Shown here piece after piece: positions 1-6,139 of a DNA stretch of 17,071 bases. The notes beneath the pieces are model-generated. The model had not been told where the DNA came from, did no database searches, and was given only the letters and a program-made list of their open reading frames with translations. Source of the stretch: CAZFRF01 sp964540925 (GTDB lineage Bacteria; Patescibacteriota; Microgenomatia; Levybacterales; UBA12049); NCBI GenBank assembly GCA_964540925.1, contig CAZIOR010000012.1:1-17071 (forward strand), in the 5' to 3' direction. The translations under genes and the position numbers were made by a program. How positions within the stretch are numbered: position 1 is the first letter of the stretch; each line of letters begins with the position of its first letter.

Positions 1-9
1 AATATAAGT

Positions 10-15
10 TAAAAT
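10..15 (+). promoter_or_regulatory. putative -10 box of ileS (TAAAAT)
   Basis: TAAAAT matches TATAAT at 5 of 6 positions and is separated from the ATG at 23 by seven bases. A start seven bases beyond the box falls at 22-23, which would make the message leaderless. The -35 region lies outside the window, and there is no purine-rich ribosome binding site between the box and the ATG. Assigned mainly because the same layout recurs at other genes here. Confidence 0.4.
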
Positions 16-22
16 TAGTGTT

Positions 23-2833
23 ATGTTTAAACCAGTAACTCCACAAGTAAATTTTCCAGAGCTTGAAGCAAAAATTAGTAAGTATTGGAAAGAAAATAAT
101 ATATTTGAAAAATCTATAACTTCTAAGCCTGAAGACAAGAAGTGGACATTCTTAGATGGCCCACCTTTTATCACCGGTAATCCTCATTATGGTACCTTGC
201 TTTCTTCACTTCCTAAGGATTTGTTTGGTAGATATTGGACAATGAAAGGTTATAGGGTTCGAAGAGTTTGGGGATGGGATGGTCATGGGTTACCAATTGA
301 AAACAAAGTTGAAAATAAGCTTGAAATAAAGCGCAAAAAGGATATTGAAGAAGTAATTGGTGTTGATAAATTTATTGAAGAATGTAAAACCTACGTTAAC
401 GAAGTTTCAGCTGAATGGGAATGGTATATAGATAGAATAGGCCGTTGGGTAGATTTTGAGCATGCATATAAGACATGGAATATGGATTACATGGAATCTG
501 TAATGTGGGTATTTAAACAAATGTATGATAAAGGCGCAATTTATAAAGGTTTAAGAGTTTCACTTTTTTGTCCTCATTGCTCTACACCAATCTCAAATTT
601 TGAAGTTGCTATGGATGCAGAAAACTATAAAGATGTTACTGAGCAAGGAGATACTTATAAATATGAGCTTAAAAATGAAAAAGGAACTTATTTGCTTGCT
701 TGGTCAACAACTCCTTGGACAAAAATTGTCACACCAGCTTTGGCAGTAAATCCAGAGCTTACGTATGTAAAAATATTACAAGACGGAGAAAAATATATCT
801 TAGCTAAAACTACATTATCAATTCTTAAAGACTCACCCTATGAAATCTTAGAAGAATTTAAAGGGAAAGAATTAGAAGGGCTAGAATTTATTCCTCATTA
901 TGATTATTACAAGATAGATGAAGGTAAAAAAGCCTTTATCGTAATCGGTGGAGATTTTGTTACTGCAGATGAGGGTACTGGAATTGTCACAATTGCAGCC
1001 TATGGAGAGGAAGATTTGAAGGTCATGAAAGAAAAAGACATCCAAGTAGTTGTTCATTTAGATGATGAAGGAACAGTATTTGATGATGTTCCTCTTTTTG
1101 GTGGAATGTATTATTTAAAAGCAAATAAATTTGTAAATGAAGATTTAGAAAAAAGGAATTTACTTTATAAGTCTGAAGAATATACCCATTCAGTAGCACA
1201 TTGCTGGAGATGTCATACAAGACTTTTCTTTAACCCTCAAAACGCATGGTATGTAAATATCCAAGATATTAAGGATAAACTTTTAGAAACTAATGAAAAA
1301 GTTAATTGGTATCCAGCGCATTTTAAAAAAGGAAGATTTGCAAAATCTATTGAAACAGCTCCTGATTGGAATATATCTAGAAGTAGATACTGGGGAAGTC
1401 CTGTTCCTGTTTGGGAGTGTGAATGTGGAGAGAGATTCGTTCCTGGGTCTTTGGAAGAGCTGGAGAAGGAATCTGGACAAAAAATAACAGATTTACATAA
1501 GCCTTTTATTGATAATGTTTTTGTTGTATGTAAGAAATGTGGCAAGAAAGTTTCAAGAGTACCAGAAGTATTAGATAGCTGGATTGAGGCGGGTAGTGCT
1601 TCATTTGCAGAGAGACATTTTCCATTTGAAAAAGCTGAAAAATTAGAAGATTTTTTCCCTCCAGATTTTATTGCAGAATATACAGGTCAAATTAGGGCAT
1701 GGTTTTACGTATTACACGTAATTGGTGCAGTTTTATATGACAGTATTGCCTTTAAAAATGTTGCTGTTGAGGGGGTTATTTTGGGAACAGACGGTAGGAA
1801 AATGAGTAAAAATTATGGTAATTATCCAGATCCAAAAGAGTTGTTGGAGAAATTTGGCGGAGACGCTTTAAGGCTTTATTTAATGGGTAGTCCAGTAATG
1901 AAAGGTGAGGACATTATAATTTCTGAAGAAAACTATAGAAATCAAATCAAGGGCTTAATGTTGATTCTTTGGAATACATACAACTTCTTTATTACTTACG
2001 CTTTGGTTGATAAGTATGAAGCTAAAAAAGAGTTTATTAAATCAAATAATATTCTAGACAAATGGATTGTCTCTCTAGTTAATAAATTAATTAGAGATGT
2101 GACTGAATATTTGGATAATTACGATACCGTACAAGCTATTGAAGCCATAAATAGTTTCGTTGGTAATTTCTCAAATTGGTATATCAGAAGAAGTAGGGAT
2201 AGAGTTGGCCCAGCTGCTGATAATTTGGAAGATAAAGAAGCTTTTTATAATACAGCTCACTTTGTTTTAAAAAATGTTTGTTTAGTACTTGCTCCAATTG
2301 CACCTTTTTTAACTGAAGACATGTTTATGAACTTAACTAGCGAGGAATCTGTCCACTTGCAGGATTTTCCTAAGTATTCAAAGGATTTAATTGATGAAGA
2401 GTTAGAAACAGAGATGGAAAAAGCAAGAAAAGTTGCTGAGGTTGCACATGCTTTGAGAAAAAATGCTGAAATTAAAGTTAGAATTCCAATAAGACAAATG
2501 ACCTACAATGGTCCAGCTGAGATAAATAAAGAAGTTCTAGAGGTGCTCAAGGCTGAAGTAAACGTTTATGAACTAAGTTTTGGTGAAAAAACCGAAGAAT
2601 ATTCAGTACAAGCTGATACTAGCGATAATAATTTAGATTTAAATTTTGGTTTAGCAAGGGATATAATTAGAAAAATTCAAGAAGAAAGAAAAAATCTAAA
2701 AACTAATCAAGAAGAAAAAGTAACTGTAACTATGCCATTCTGGCCAGTAGAGCATGAAGAGTATATCAAAAAAAGAGCGTTAATTAGTAAAATTGTTCAA
2801 GGCGATAAGTTTTTAGTTACTAAAGATGAATAA
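23..2833 (+). CDS. ileS: isoleucyl-tRNA synthetase, CPR/eukaryote-like type
   Basis: Class I synthetase that charges tRNA-Ile with isoleucine in the cytoplasm. Visible in order: the ATP-binding signature as HYGT at residues 55-58 after 'DGPPFITGNP'; 'WDGHGLP' near 85-91, where the family usually has WDCHGLP; a cysteine pair C183/C186; the CP1 editing domain with 'STTPWT' at 228-233 and 'GTGIVT' at 318-323; a second pair C394/C397; zinc-type cysteines C466/C468 and C503/C506; 'EYTGQIRAWFY'; KMSKN at 593-597; and a C-terminal anticodon-binding region. At 936 residues it is somewhat short for the roughly 1030-1050 residue eukaryote-like class. Two positions that line up with known editing-site residues differ (see findings). 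The start is the first ATG and keeps the family's N terminus. There is no Shine-Dalgarno. The 3' end overlaps rodA by eight bases, which suggests co-transcription. Confidence 0.96.
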   Translation: MFKPVTPQVNFPELEAKISKYWKENNIFEKSITSKPEDKKWTFLDGPPFITGNPHYGTLLSSLPKDLFGRYWTMKGYRVRRVWGWDGHGLPIENKVENKLEIKRKKDIEEVIGVDKFIEECKTYVNEVSAEWEWYIDRIGRWVDFEHAYKTWNMDYMESVMWVFKQMYDKGAIYKGLRVSLFCPHCSTPISNFEVAMDAENYKDVTEQGDTYKYELKNEKGTYLLAWSTTPWTKIVTPALAVNPELTYVKILQDGEKYILAKTTLSILKDSPYEILEEFKGKELEGLEFIPHYDYYKIDEGKKAFIVIGGDFVTADEGTGIVTIAAYGEEDLKVMKEKDIQVVVHLDDEGTVFDDVPLFGGMYYLKANKFVNEDLEKRNLLYKSEEYTHSVAHCWRCHTRLFFNPQNAWYVNIQDIKDKLLETNEKVNWYPAHFKKGRFAKSIETAPDWNISRSRYWGSPVPVWECECGERFVPGSLEELEKESGQKITDLHKPFIDNVFVVCKKCGKKVSRVPEVLDSWIEAGSASFAERHFPFEKAEKLEDFFPPDFIAEYTGQIRAWFYVLHVIGAVLYDSIAFKNVAVEGVILGTDGRKMSKNYGNYPDPKELLEKFGGDALRLYLMGSPVMKGEDIIISEENYRNQIKGLMLILWNTYNFFITYALVDKYEAKKEFIKSNNILDKWIVSLVNKLIRDVTEYLDNYDTVQAIEAINSFVGNFSNWYIRRSRDRVGPAADNLEDKEAFYNTAHFVLKNVCLVLAPIAPFLTEDMFMNLTSEESVHLQDFPKYSKDLIDEELETEMEKARKVAEVAHALRKNAEIKVRIPIRQMTYNGPAEINKEVLEVLKAEVNVYELSFGEKTEEYSVQADTSDNNLDLNFGLARDIIRKIQEERKNLKTNQEEKVTVTMPFWPVEHEEYIKKRALISKIVQGDKFLVTKDE

Positions 2834-3908
2834 GCTCCTTTTCAAGGAAATAGATTGGTTTATTGTAATTCCAGTATTAGTTTTAATTTTACTTAGTTTA
2901 GTAACTTTATTTTCCTTGAACACCATTTTTTTTAGAGGACAATTCTTTTTATTTTTGGCTTCTTTTGTCATATTTATTTTGGTCTCCCAAGTAAATTATA
3001 AGATTTTAAATATTTACGCTAAACCAATTTATATTTTATCTTTAATTATCTTAATCTTAGTTCTGATTGTAGGTATTGAAAGTAGGGGTGCAGTTAGATG
3101 GGTTGAGTTTTTTGGATTCAGATTGCAGTTTTCGGAAGTTGTTAAGCCGTTTTTAAGCATAAGCTTGGCAGCATATTTAGCAAACATTAAATCGCTTAAT
3201 TTTTCAAATTTTTTAAGCGTTTTTGGACTACTTGCGCCAATTGGTTTTTTAATCTTTTTTCAGCCTGATTTGGGAAATGCGATTATTTATGGATTGATTG
3301 TACTTTTAACTTTAATTTACATGGGTTTTTCATTTAAATATTTTGGGATAATATTTTCGCCTCTTATTGTTGCCTTTCCAATTATTTGGGAATTTTTACA
3401 TGATTATCAAAGACAAAGAGTTTTAACCTTTATTAATCCATCCTTGGATCCTCTTGGTACTTCATATAATGTTATTCAGTCAATTATTGCTGTTGGTAGT
3501 GGTATGTTTATGGGGCAAGGCATAGGCCAGGGTACTCAATCAAGTCTTCGGTTTTTACCAGAAAGACAAACAGATTTTATTTTTGCTACCATCTCGGAAC
3601 AATTAGGCTTTGTTGGTGTCGTAATTATTTTTACTTGTTTTGTAATAATTCTTTATCGTATATTTCAAATTTATTCAGATTCAAATGATAAGTTTTGCAA
3701 GATTTTTTGCGTCATTACCTTTTTTGTATTTTTAATTCAATTTTTTGTTAACGTCGGTATGAATGTGGGCATTTTACCCATTGTTGGAGTTACGTTGCCC
3801 TTTGTTTCCTACGGGGGTAGCTCACTTTTGTCTAACTTTATTTTTTTAGGTTTTTTGAATTCAATCAGGAAATCTACTAAAGATGATAAAGTTCTAGAAA
3901 TTGGTTAA
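2826..3908 (+). CDS. rodA: RodA-type SEDS peptidoglycan glycosyltransferase
   Basis: Polytopic membrane enzyme of the SEDS family (RodA/FtsW/SpoVE), which polymerises lipid II glycan chains. I count about ten hydrophobic segments over 360 residues, a normal RodA length. Family signatures are clear: 'FQPDLGNA', then 'DPLGTSYNVIQS', 'GQGTQ', 'FLPERQTDFIF' and 'PFVSYGGSS' near the C terminus. The Asp in TDFIF, D250, corresponds to the SEDS catalytic aspartate (D262 in E. coli RodA). The DPLG...GTQ...FLPE..TDFIF series points to RodA rather than FtsW. The usual 'GSGG' reads 'GSGM'. The start codon lies inside the end of ileS, an eight-base overlap in another frame, so translation is probably coupled. 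No partner PBP2 is in the window. Confidence 0.93.
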   Translation: MNKLLFKEIDWFIVIPVLVLILLSLVTLFSLNTIFFRGQFFLFLASFVIFILVSQVNYKILNIYAKPIYILSLIILILVLIVGIESRGAVRWVEFFGFRLQFSEVVKPFLSISLAAYLANIKSLNFSNFLSVFGLLAPIGFLIFFQPDLGNAIIYGLIVLLTLIYMGFSFKYFGIIFSPLIVAFPIIWEFLHDYQRQRVLTFINPSLDPLGTSYNVIQSIIAVGSGMFMGQGIGQGTQSSLRFLPERQTDFIFATISEQLGFVGVVIIFTCFVIILYRIFQIYSDSNDKFCKIFCVITFFVFLIQFFVNVGMNVGILPIVGVTLPFVSYGGSSLLSNFIFLGFLNSIRKSTKDDKVLEIG

Positions 3909-3914
3909 AAGATT

Positions 3915-3923
3915 TGCTATAAT
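3915..3923 (+). promoter_or_regulatory. extended -10 promoter of rplU
   Basis: TGCTATAAT, a perfect extended -10, sits in the 23-base gap between rodA and rplU. Eight bases separate it from the ATG at 3932, so the message would begin at or within two bases of the start codon. No -35 match is obvious, as expected for an extended -10. There is no Shine-Dalgarno. Confidence 0.65.
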
Positions 3924-3931
3924 TAGCTTCT

Positions 3932-4276
3932 ATGCAATACGCAGTTATTAAAACAGGTGGAAAGCAGTATAGAGTTTCTGAAGGAGATACAATATTAGTT
4001 GATAGATTGCCTCAAGAAAAAGGCAAAGTTTCCTTTGATGAAGTTTTATTACTAGTTAATGATTCTAATGTTAAAGTCGGAAAGCCATTTGTTTCTGGTG
4101 AAACAGTTGAGGGCAATATTGTTGAGCATCTAAAAGGAGATAAGGTTAGAGTTTCAAAATACAAAGCTAAAGTTAGATTTAGAAGAACAACTGGATTTAG
4201 AGCTTCTTTAACCAAAGTTCAAATTGAAAAAATTGGTGGAGAATCTAAGGCTAAAAAAACAGAAGAAAAGAAATAA
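3932..4276 (+). CDS. rplU: 50S ribosomal protein L21
   Basis: Binds 23S rRNA in the large ribosomal subunit. The whole family pattern is present: N-terminal 'MQYAVIKTGGKQYRVSEGD', central 'VKVGKPFV', and the basic 'KVRVSKYKAKVRFRRTTGFR' segment, where L21 usually has a K-R-K-NYR-R--GHR pattern. The last 15 or so residues are a lysine/glutamate-rich tail beyond the conserved core, giving 114 residues against about 103 in E. coli. It precedes rpmA in the standard bacterial L21-L27 order. The bases encoding VSGET, 4090-4105, form a near-consensus parS site, listed separately. The extended -10 eight bases upstream supports this start. Confidence 0.96.
   Translation: MQYAVIKTGGKQYRVSEGDTILVDRLPQEKGKVSFDEVLLLVNDSNVKVGKPFVSGETVEGNIVEHLKGDKVRVSKYKAKVRFRRTTGFRASLTKVQIEKIGGESKAKKTEEKK
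4090..4105. promoter_or_regulatory. parS-like ParB-binding site inside rplU
   Basis: TGTTTCTGGTGAAACA matches the canonical parS sequence TGTTTCACGTGAAACA at 14 of 16 positions. Both outer arms (TGTTTC and GAAACA) are intact, and only two of the four central bases differ. It lies within rplU about 500 bases upstream of parB. parS sites inside coding sequence near parB and the origin are well known. I found no second copy as good in the window. The same bases encode ordinary L21 residues, so chance remains possible. Confidence 0.5.
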
Positions 4277-4284
4277 TTAGCATC

Positions 4285-4314
4285 TTGACAGACTGTGAAA
4301 AGTCGAGATAAAAT
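4285..4314 (+). promoter_or_regulatory. promoter of rpmA (TTGACA, N18, TAAAAT)
   Basis: A perfect -35 TTGACA at 4285-4290 and a -10 TAAAAT at 4309-4314 are separated by 18 bases. The predicted start is near 4321, giving a leader of about 17 bases before the ATG at 4338. This is the only gene-specific promoter here with a leader clearly longer than a few bases. It implies rpmA and parB can be transcribed separately from rplU. Confidence 0.6.
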
Positions 4315-4329
4315 AAATCAGTTTTCACA
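4294..4329. repeat. 8-bp inverted repeat around the rpmA -10
   Basis: TGTGAAAA at 4294-4301 and its exact reverse complement TTTTCACA at 4322-4329 flank 20 bases that hold the -10 box. The arms sit symmetrically around the promoter and the second arm covers the predicted start, so this could be an operator. As RNA only the second arm would be transcribed from this promoter, so a leader hairpin from it is unlikely. Confidence 0.35.
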
Positions 4330-4337
4330 ACACTAAT

Positions 4338-4586
4338 ATGGCACATACAAAAGCACAAGGAGCAGTTAAGGGAAATAGAGATTCGAGAGCTAAGCGCTTA
4401 GGCGTTAAGGTTTATGGTGGTCAAGAGGCAAAAGCAGGAAGTATTCTAGTAAGACAAAAAGGAACTAAATTTCATGCAGGTAAAAATGTTGGAATGGGAA
4501 AAGATTATACTTTGTTTTCTTTAATAAGTGGAATTGTTAAATTTAAGAAGTTAAATTCCAAGAAATTTATAGAAGTTACTGCTTAA
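4338..4586 (+). CDS. rpmA: 50S ribosomal protein L27
   Basis: Large-subunit protein whose N terminus reaches toward the peptidyl-transferase centre. Family signatures: 'AHTKAQGA' then 'GNRDSRAKRLGVK', 'GGQ', 'AGSILVRQKGTKFHAG', 'NVGMGKDYTLF'. The usual N-terminal 'KKGGGSTRNGRDS' reads 'TKAQGAVKGNRDS', a form I associate with CPR bacteria. The N terminus starts directly at MAH, with no Firmicutes-type cleavable extension. At 82 residues it has normal length. It lies 61 bases after rplU and has its own promoter. parB follows after 13 bases, so the two are probably one transcript. The leader 'ACAACACTAAT' contains no Shine-Dalgarno. Confidence 0.96.
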   Translation: MAHTKAQGAVKGNRDSRAKRLGVKVYGGQEAKAGSILVRQKGTKFHAGKNVGMGKDYTLFSLISGIVKFKKLNSKKFIEVTA

Positions 4587-4599
4587 TAAATTTATAAAA

Positions 4600-5418
4600 A
4601 TGGAAATATCAGATAGAATTTTTGAACTTGAAATTAATATGCTGCAAGCTAATCCATTGCAGCCAAGAGGCATTATTTCTCCCGATTCGCTTCAGGAATT
4701 AGTTGATTCAATAAGAGAGCAAGGAATACTTGAGCCTATTGTTGTTGCAAAGACCCCAGCAGGATATCAAATTATTGCAGGCGAAAGACGCTGGAGAGCA
4801 GCAAAAGTATTAGGTCTTCCAAAAGTCCCAGTTGTTATAAAAGAAACAACACCACAAGGAATGTTAGAAATGTCTATAGTTGAAAACGTTCAAAGAGAGG
4901 ATTTAAATCCAATCGAAAGAGCCATGGCATATAAAAGATTGATAGAGGAATTTGGTCTTGGAACAAATGAAGTTGCAAGAAGATTGGGAAAAAGTGCTCC
5001 AACAGTTTCTAATACAATAAGACTTCTATCATTGCCAGATGCTATTAAAGATGCATTGGTAGCTGGAGTTATCACAGAAGGACATGTAAGGCCTTTAATT
5101 TCACTTGGTGATCCTAAATTAATGCTTGAGCTATTTAAAAGAATATTGAAGGAAAATAGCACAGTAAGAGAAACAGAAGAATTAGCAAGACAAGTTAAGG
5201 GAGAGGTTCAAAAGAAAGAGCCTAGAACAAAAGTTAATAAGCTTTGGGTACCAGAATTGGATGAGATGTCTAAAAAACTAGAAGAATTAAGAGGATTCAA
5301 TAAGGTTGCTATGTCTCAGTCTAGAACTCAAGCTAAAATTCAAATTGTTCTAAAGGGAGATGTCGATGTTACTGGACCAAAGATAAAAGAAATTTTTGAG
5401 CTATTAAATAAGAGTTAA
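4600..5418 (+). CDS. parB: chromosome partitioning protein ParB (Spo0J family)
   Basis: CTP-dependent DNA clamp that loads at parS sites and helps segregate the origin region. Seen in order: the N-terminal ParB/Srx CTP-binding domain with 'NPLQPR' near residue 18, 'GERRWRA' from G61 (the GERRxRA motif) and 'ENVQREDLNPIE' (the ENIQR-type motif); a central helix-turn-helix around 119-140 ('TNEVARRLGKSAPTVSNTIRLL'-like, KorB type); and a C-terminal dimerisation domain ending in 'KIKEIFELLNKS'. The 272 residues are normal for chromosomal ParB. No parA is in the window. A parS-like site lies upstream in rplU. Its stop overlaps the stop of lepB on the other strand by four bases. No Shine-Dalgarno precedes the ATG, so it probably relies on the rpmA transcript. 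Confidence 0.94.
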   Translation: MEISDRIFELEINMLQANPLQPRGIISPDSLQELVDSIREQGILEPIVVAKTPAGYQIIAGERRWRAAKVLGLPKVPVVIKETTPQGMLEMSIVENVQREDLNPIERAMAYKRLIEEFGLGTNEVARRLGKSAPTVSNTIRLLSLPDAIKDALVAGVITEGHVRPLISLGDPKLMLELFKRILKENSTVRETEELARQVKGEVQKKEPRTKVNKLWVPELDEMSKKLEELRGFNKVAMSQSRTQAKIQIVLKGDVDVTGPKIKEIFELLNKS

Positions 5419-5975
5419 TTGTAAGGATTTTTAACTAACCTCATTCTGTTAACAGGTAAATATACAAATAATGATTCACCAATAATTGAACCTTTGGGAA
5501 CAAAACCCCATTCTCTTGAATCTGAGCTTGCTCCGCGATTGTCCCCAAAAACTACGAATTTATTATCTGGAACCGTTATCTCTTGGCCTTCTTGAAAAAA
5601 TGCTCCCGGAAATGTTTTAACTGTGGATTTAAGAAAAGGCGATTCATCTAGCAATTTACCATTTAAGTAAACACTACCGTCTTTTATCATTACCTTGTCT
5701 CCAGGTACGCCAATTATTCTTTTTATATAATCTTTTTCTGGTTCAGGTGGGGATTTAAACACAACTACATCCCCAAGCTTAGGTGTTTTAAATTTTAAGA
5801 TTATTAAATTTGTTAATACATACTCTTTATTATAAAAGTTGGGATACATTGATTCTCCTTGGACCTCGTATGGTCTAAACAAAAACAAATAGATAATTAA
5901 AAAGATTGCTGCAGCAATTAAAAATGTTTGTGCACTGTCAAGCAAAAAAGCCCATATTTTTTGTAGAATTTCCAT
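5415..5975 (-). CDS. lepB: signal peptidase I
   Basis: Membrane-bound serine protease (S26) that removes signal peptides outside the cytoplasmic membrane. One N-terminal membrane segment at about residues 15-33 is followed by 'GESMYPNF' with the nucleophile S42. 'DYIKRIIGVPGD' carries the general-base lysine K85, and 'GDNRGASSDSREWG' is the conserved box E. 'LGDVVVFKSP' is box C-like. The 186 residues are typical of the short single-anchor Gram-positive-like form. The start is supported by a strong -35 and a -10 whose predicted transcript begins exactly at this ATG. It is convergent with parB (four-base overlap) and divergent from the tRNA gene. Confidence 0.96.
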   Translation of the reverse strand: MEILQKIWAFLLDSAQTFLIAAAIFLIIYLFLFRPYEVQGESMYPNFYNKEYVLTNLIILKFKTPKLGDVVVFKSPPEPEKDYIKRIIGVPGDKVMIKDGSVYLNGKLLDESPFLKSTVKTFPGAFFQEGQEITVPDNKFVVFGDNRGASSDSREWGFVPKGSIIGESLFVYLPVNRMRLVKNPYN

Positions 5976-5981
5976 TTATTA

Positions 5982-6010
5982 ATTGTGCCAACTTTAGACT
6001 TTTTTGTCAA
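5982..6010 (-). promoter_or_regulatory. promoter of lepB (TTGACA, N17, CACAAT)
   Basis: On the minus strand a perfect -35 TTGACA (6010 to 6005) is followed after 17 bases by CACAAT (5987 to 5982), a 4 of 6 match to TATAAT. Six bases lie between the box and the ATG, so the predicted +1 is position 5975, the A of the start codon. The message would be leaderless. The -35 lies within the spacer of the divergent tRNA promoter. Confidence 0.55.
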
Positions 6011-6023
6011 TTGGAGATATAAT
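5995..6023 (+). promoter_or_regulatory. promoter of tRNA-Val (TAGACT, N17, TATAAT)
   Basis: TATAAT at 6018-6023 with a 4 of 6 -35 match (TAGACT, 5995-6000) at a 17-base spacing. Six bases separate the -10 from the first base of the mature tRNA, so the predicted +1 is G6030 itself. It overlaps the divergent lepB promoter, so the two polymerase sites probably exclude each other. Confidence 0.65.
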
Positions 6024-6029
6024 TTTTGT

Positions 6030-6101
6030 GGACTTGTAGCTCAGTGGTAGAGTGTTTCATTCACATTGAAAATGCCAGAGGTTCGAATCCTCTCAAGTCC
6101 A
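6030..6101 (+). tRNA. tRNA-Val, anticodon CAC
   Basis: A complete 72-base cloverleaf: acceptor GGACTTG paired with CAAGTCC (6094-6100), D stem GCTC/GAGT with one G-U pair and a 7-base loop, anticodon stem TTTCA/TGAAA around loop TTCACAT, a 5-base variable region ATGCC, and T stem AGAGG/CCTCT with loop TTCGAAT. The anticodon is C6062-C6064 (CAC), which reads GTG valine codons. Position 73 is A, as expected for valine. The 3' CCA is not encoded (the next bases are CAC), so it must be added afterwards. The gene stands between lepB, on the opposite strand, and an unknown membrane protein gene. Confidence 0.95.
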
Positions 6102-6122
6102 CACTTGATTTTTCTGTAATTA

Positions 6123-6128
6123 TATAAT
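6123..6128 (+). promoter_or_regulatory. -10 box upstream of the 6140 gene (TATAAT)
   Basis: A perfect TATAAT ends 11 bases before the ATG at 6140, so the predicted leader is about four or five bases. No convincing -35 is present. The surrounding bases are very AT-rich, which lowers its weight. Read-through from the tRNA promoter is an alternative source of transcript. Confidence 0.45.
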
Positions 6129-6139
6129 CATAATTAATT

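Noticed and set aside
1237..1545. Minus-strand open frame of 102 codons inside ileS
   Set aside because: It is antisense to the conserved core of IleRS, and its composition is the reverse complement of a real coding region. Other frames inside ileS, rplU, parB and the glycosyltransferase genes were dismissed for the same reason.
6053..6074. TGTTTCA...TGAAA in the tRNA region, resembling parS arms
   Set aside because: It is the anticodon stem-loop of tRNA-Val. The spacing between arms is too long for parS and the sequence is fully explained by the cloverleaf.
6082..6110. 3' end of tRNA-Val as an integration site for the glycan genes
   Set aside because: No direct repeat of the tRNA 3' end, no integrase and no other mobility gene is seen anywhere in the window.
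6102..6118. T-run after the tRNA as an intrinsic terminator
   Set aside because: There is no GC-containing hairpin in front of it, and T-runs are common in this AT-rich sequence.
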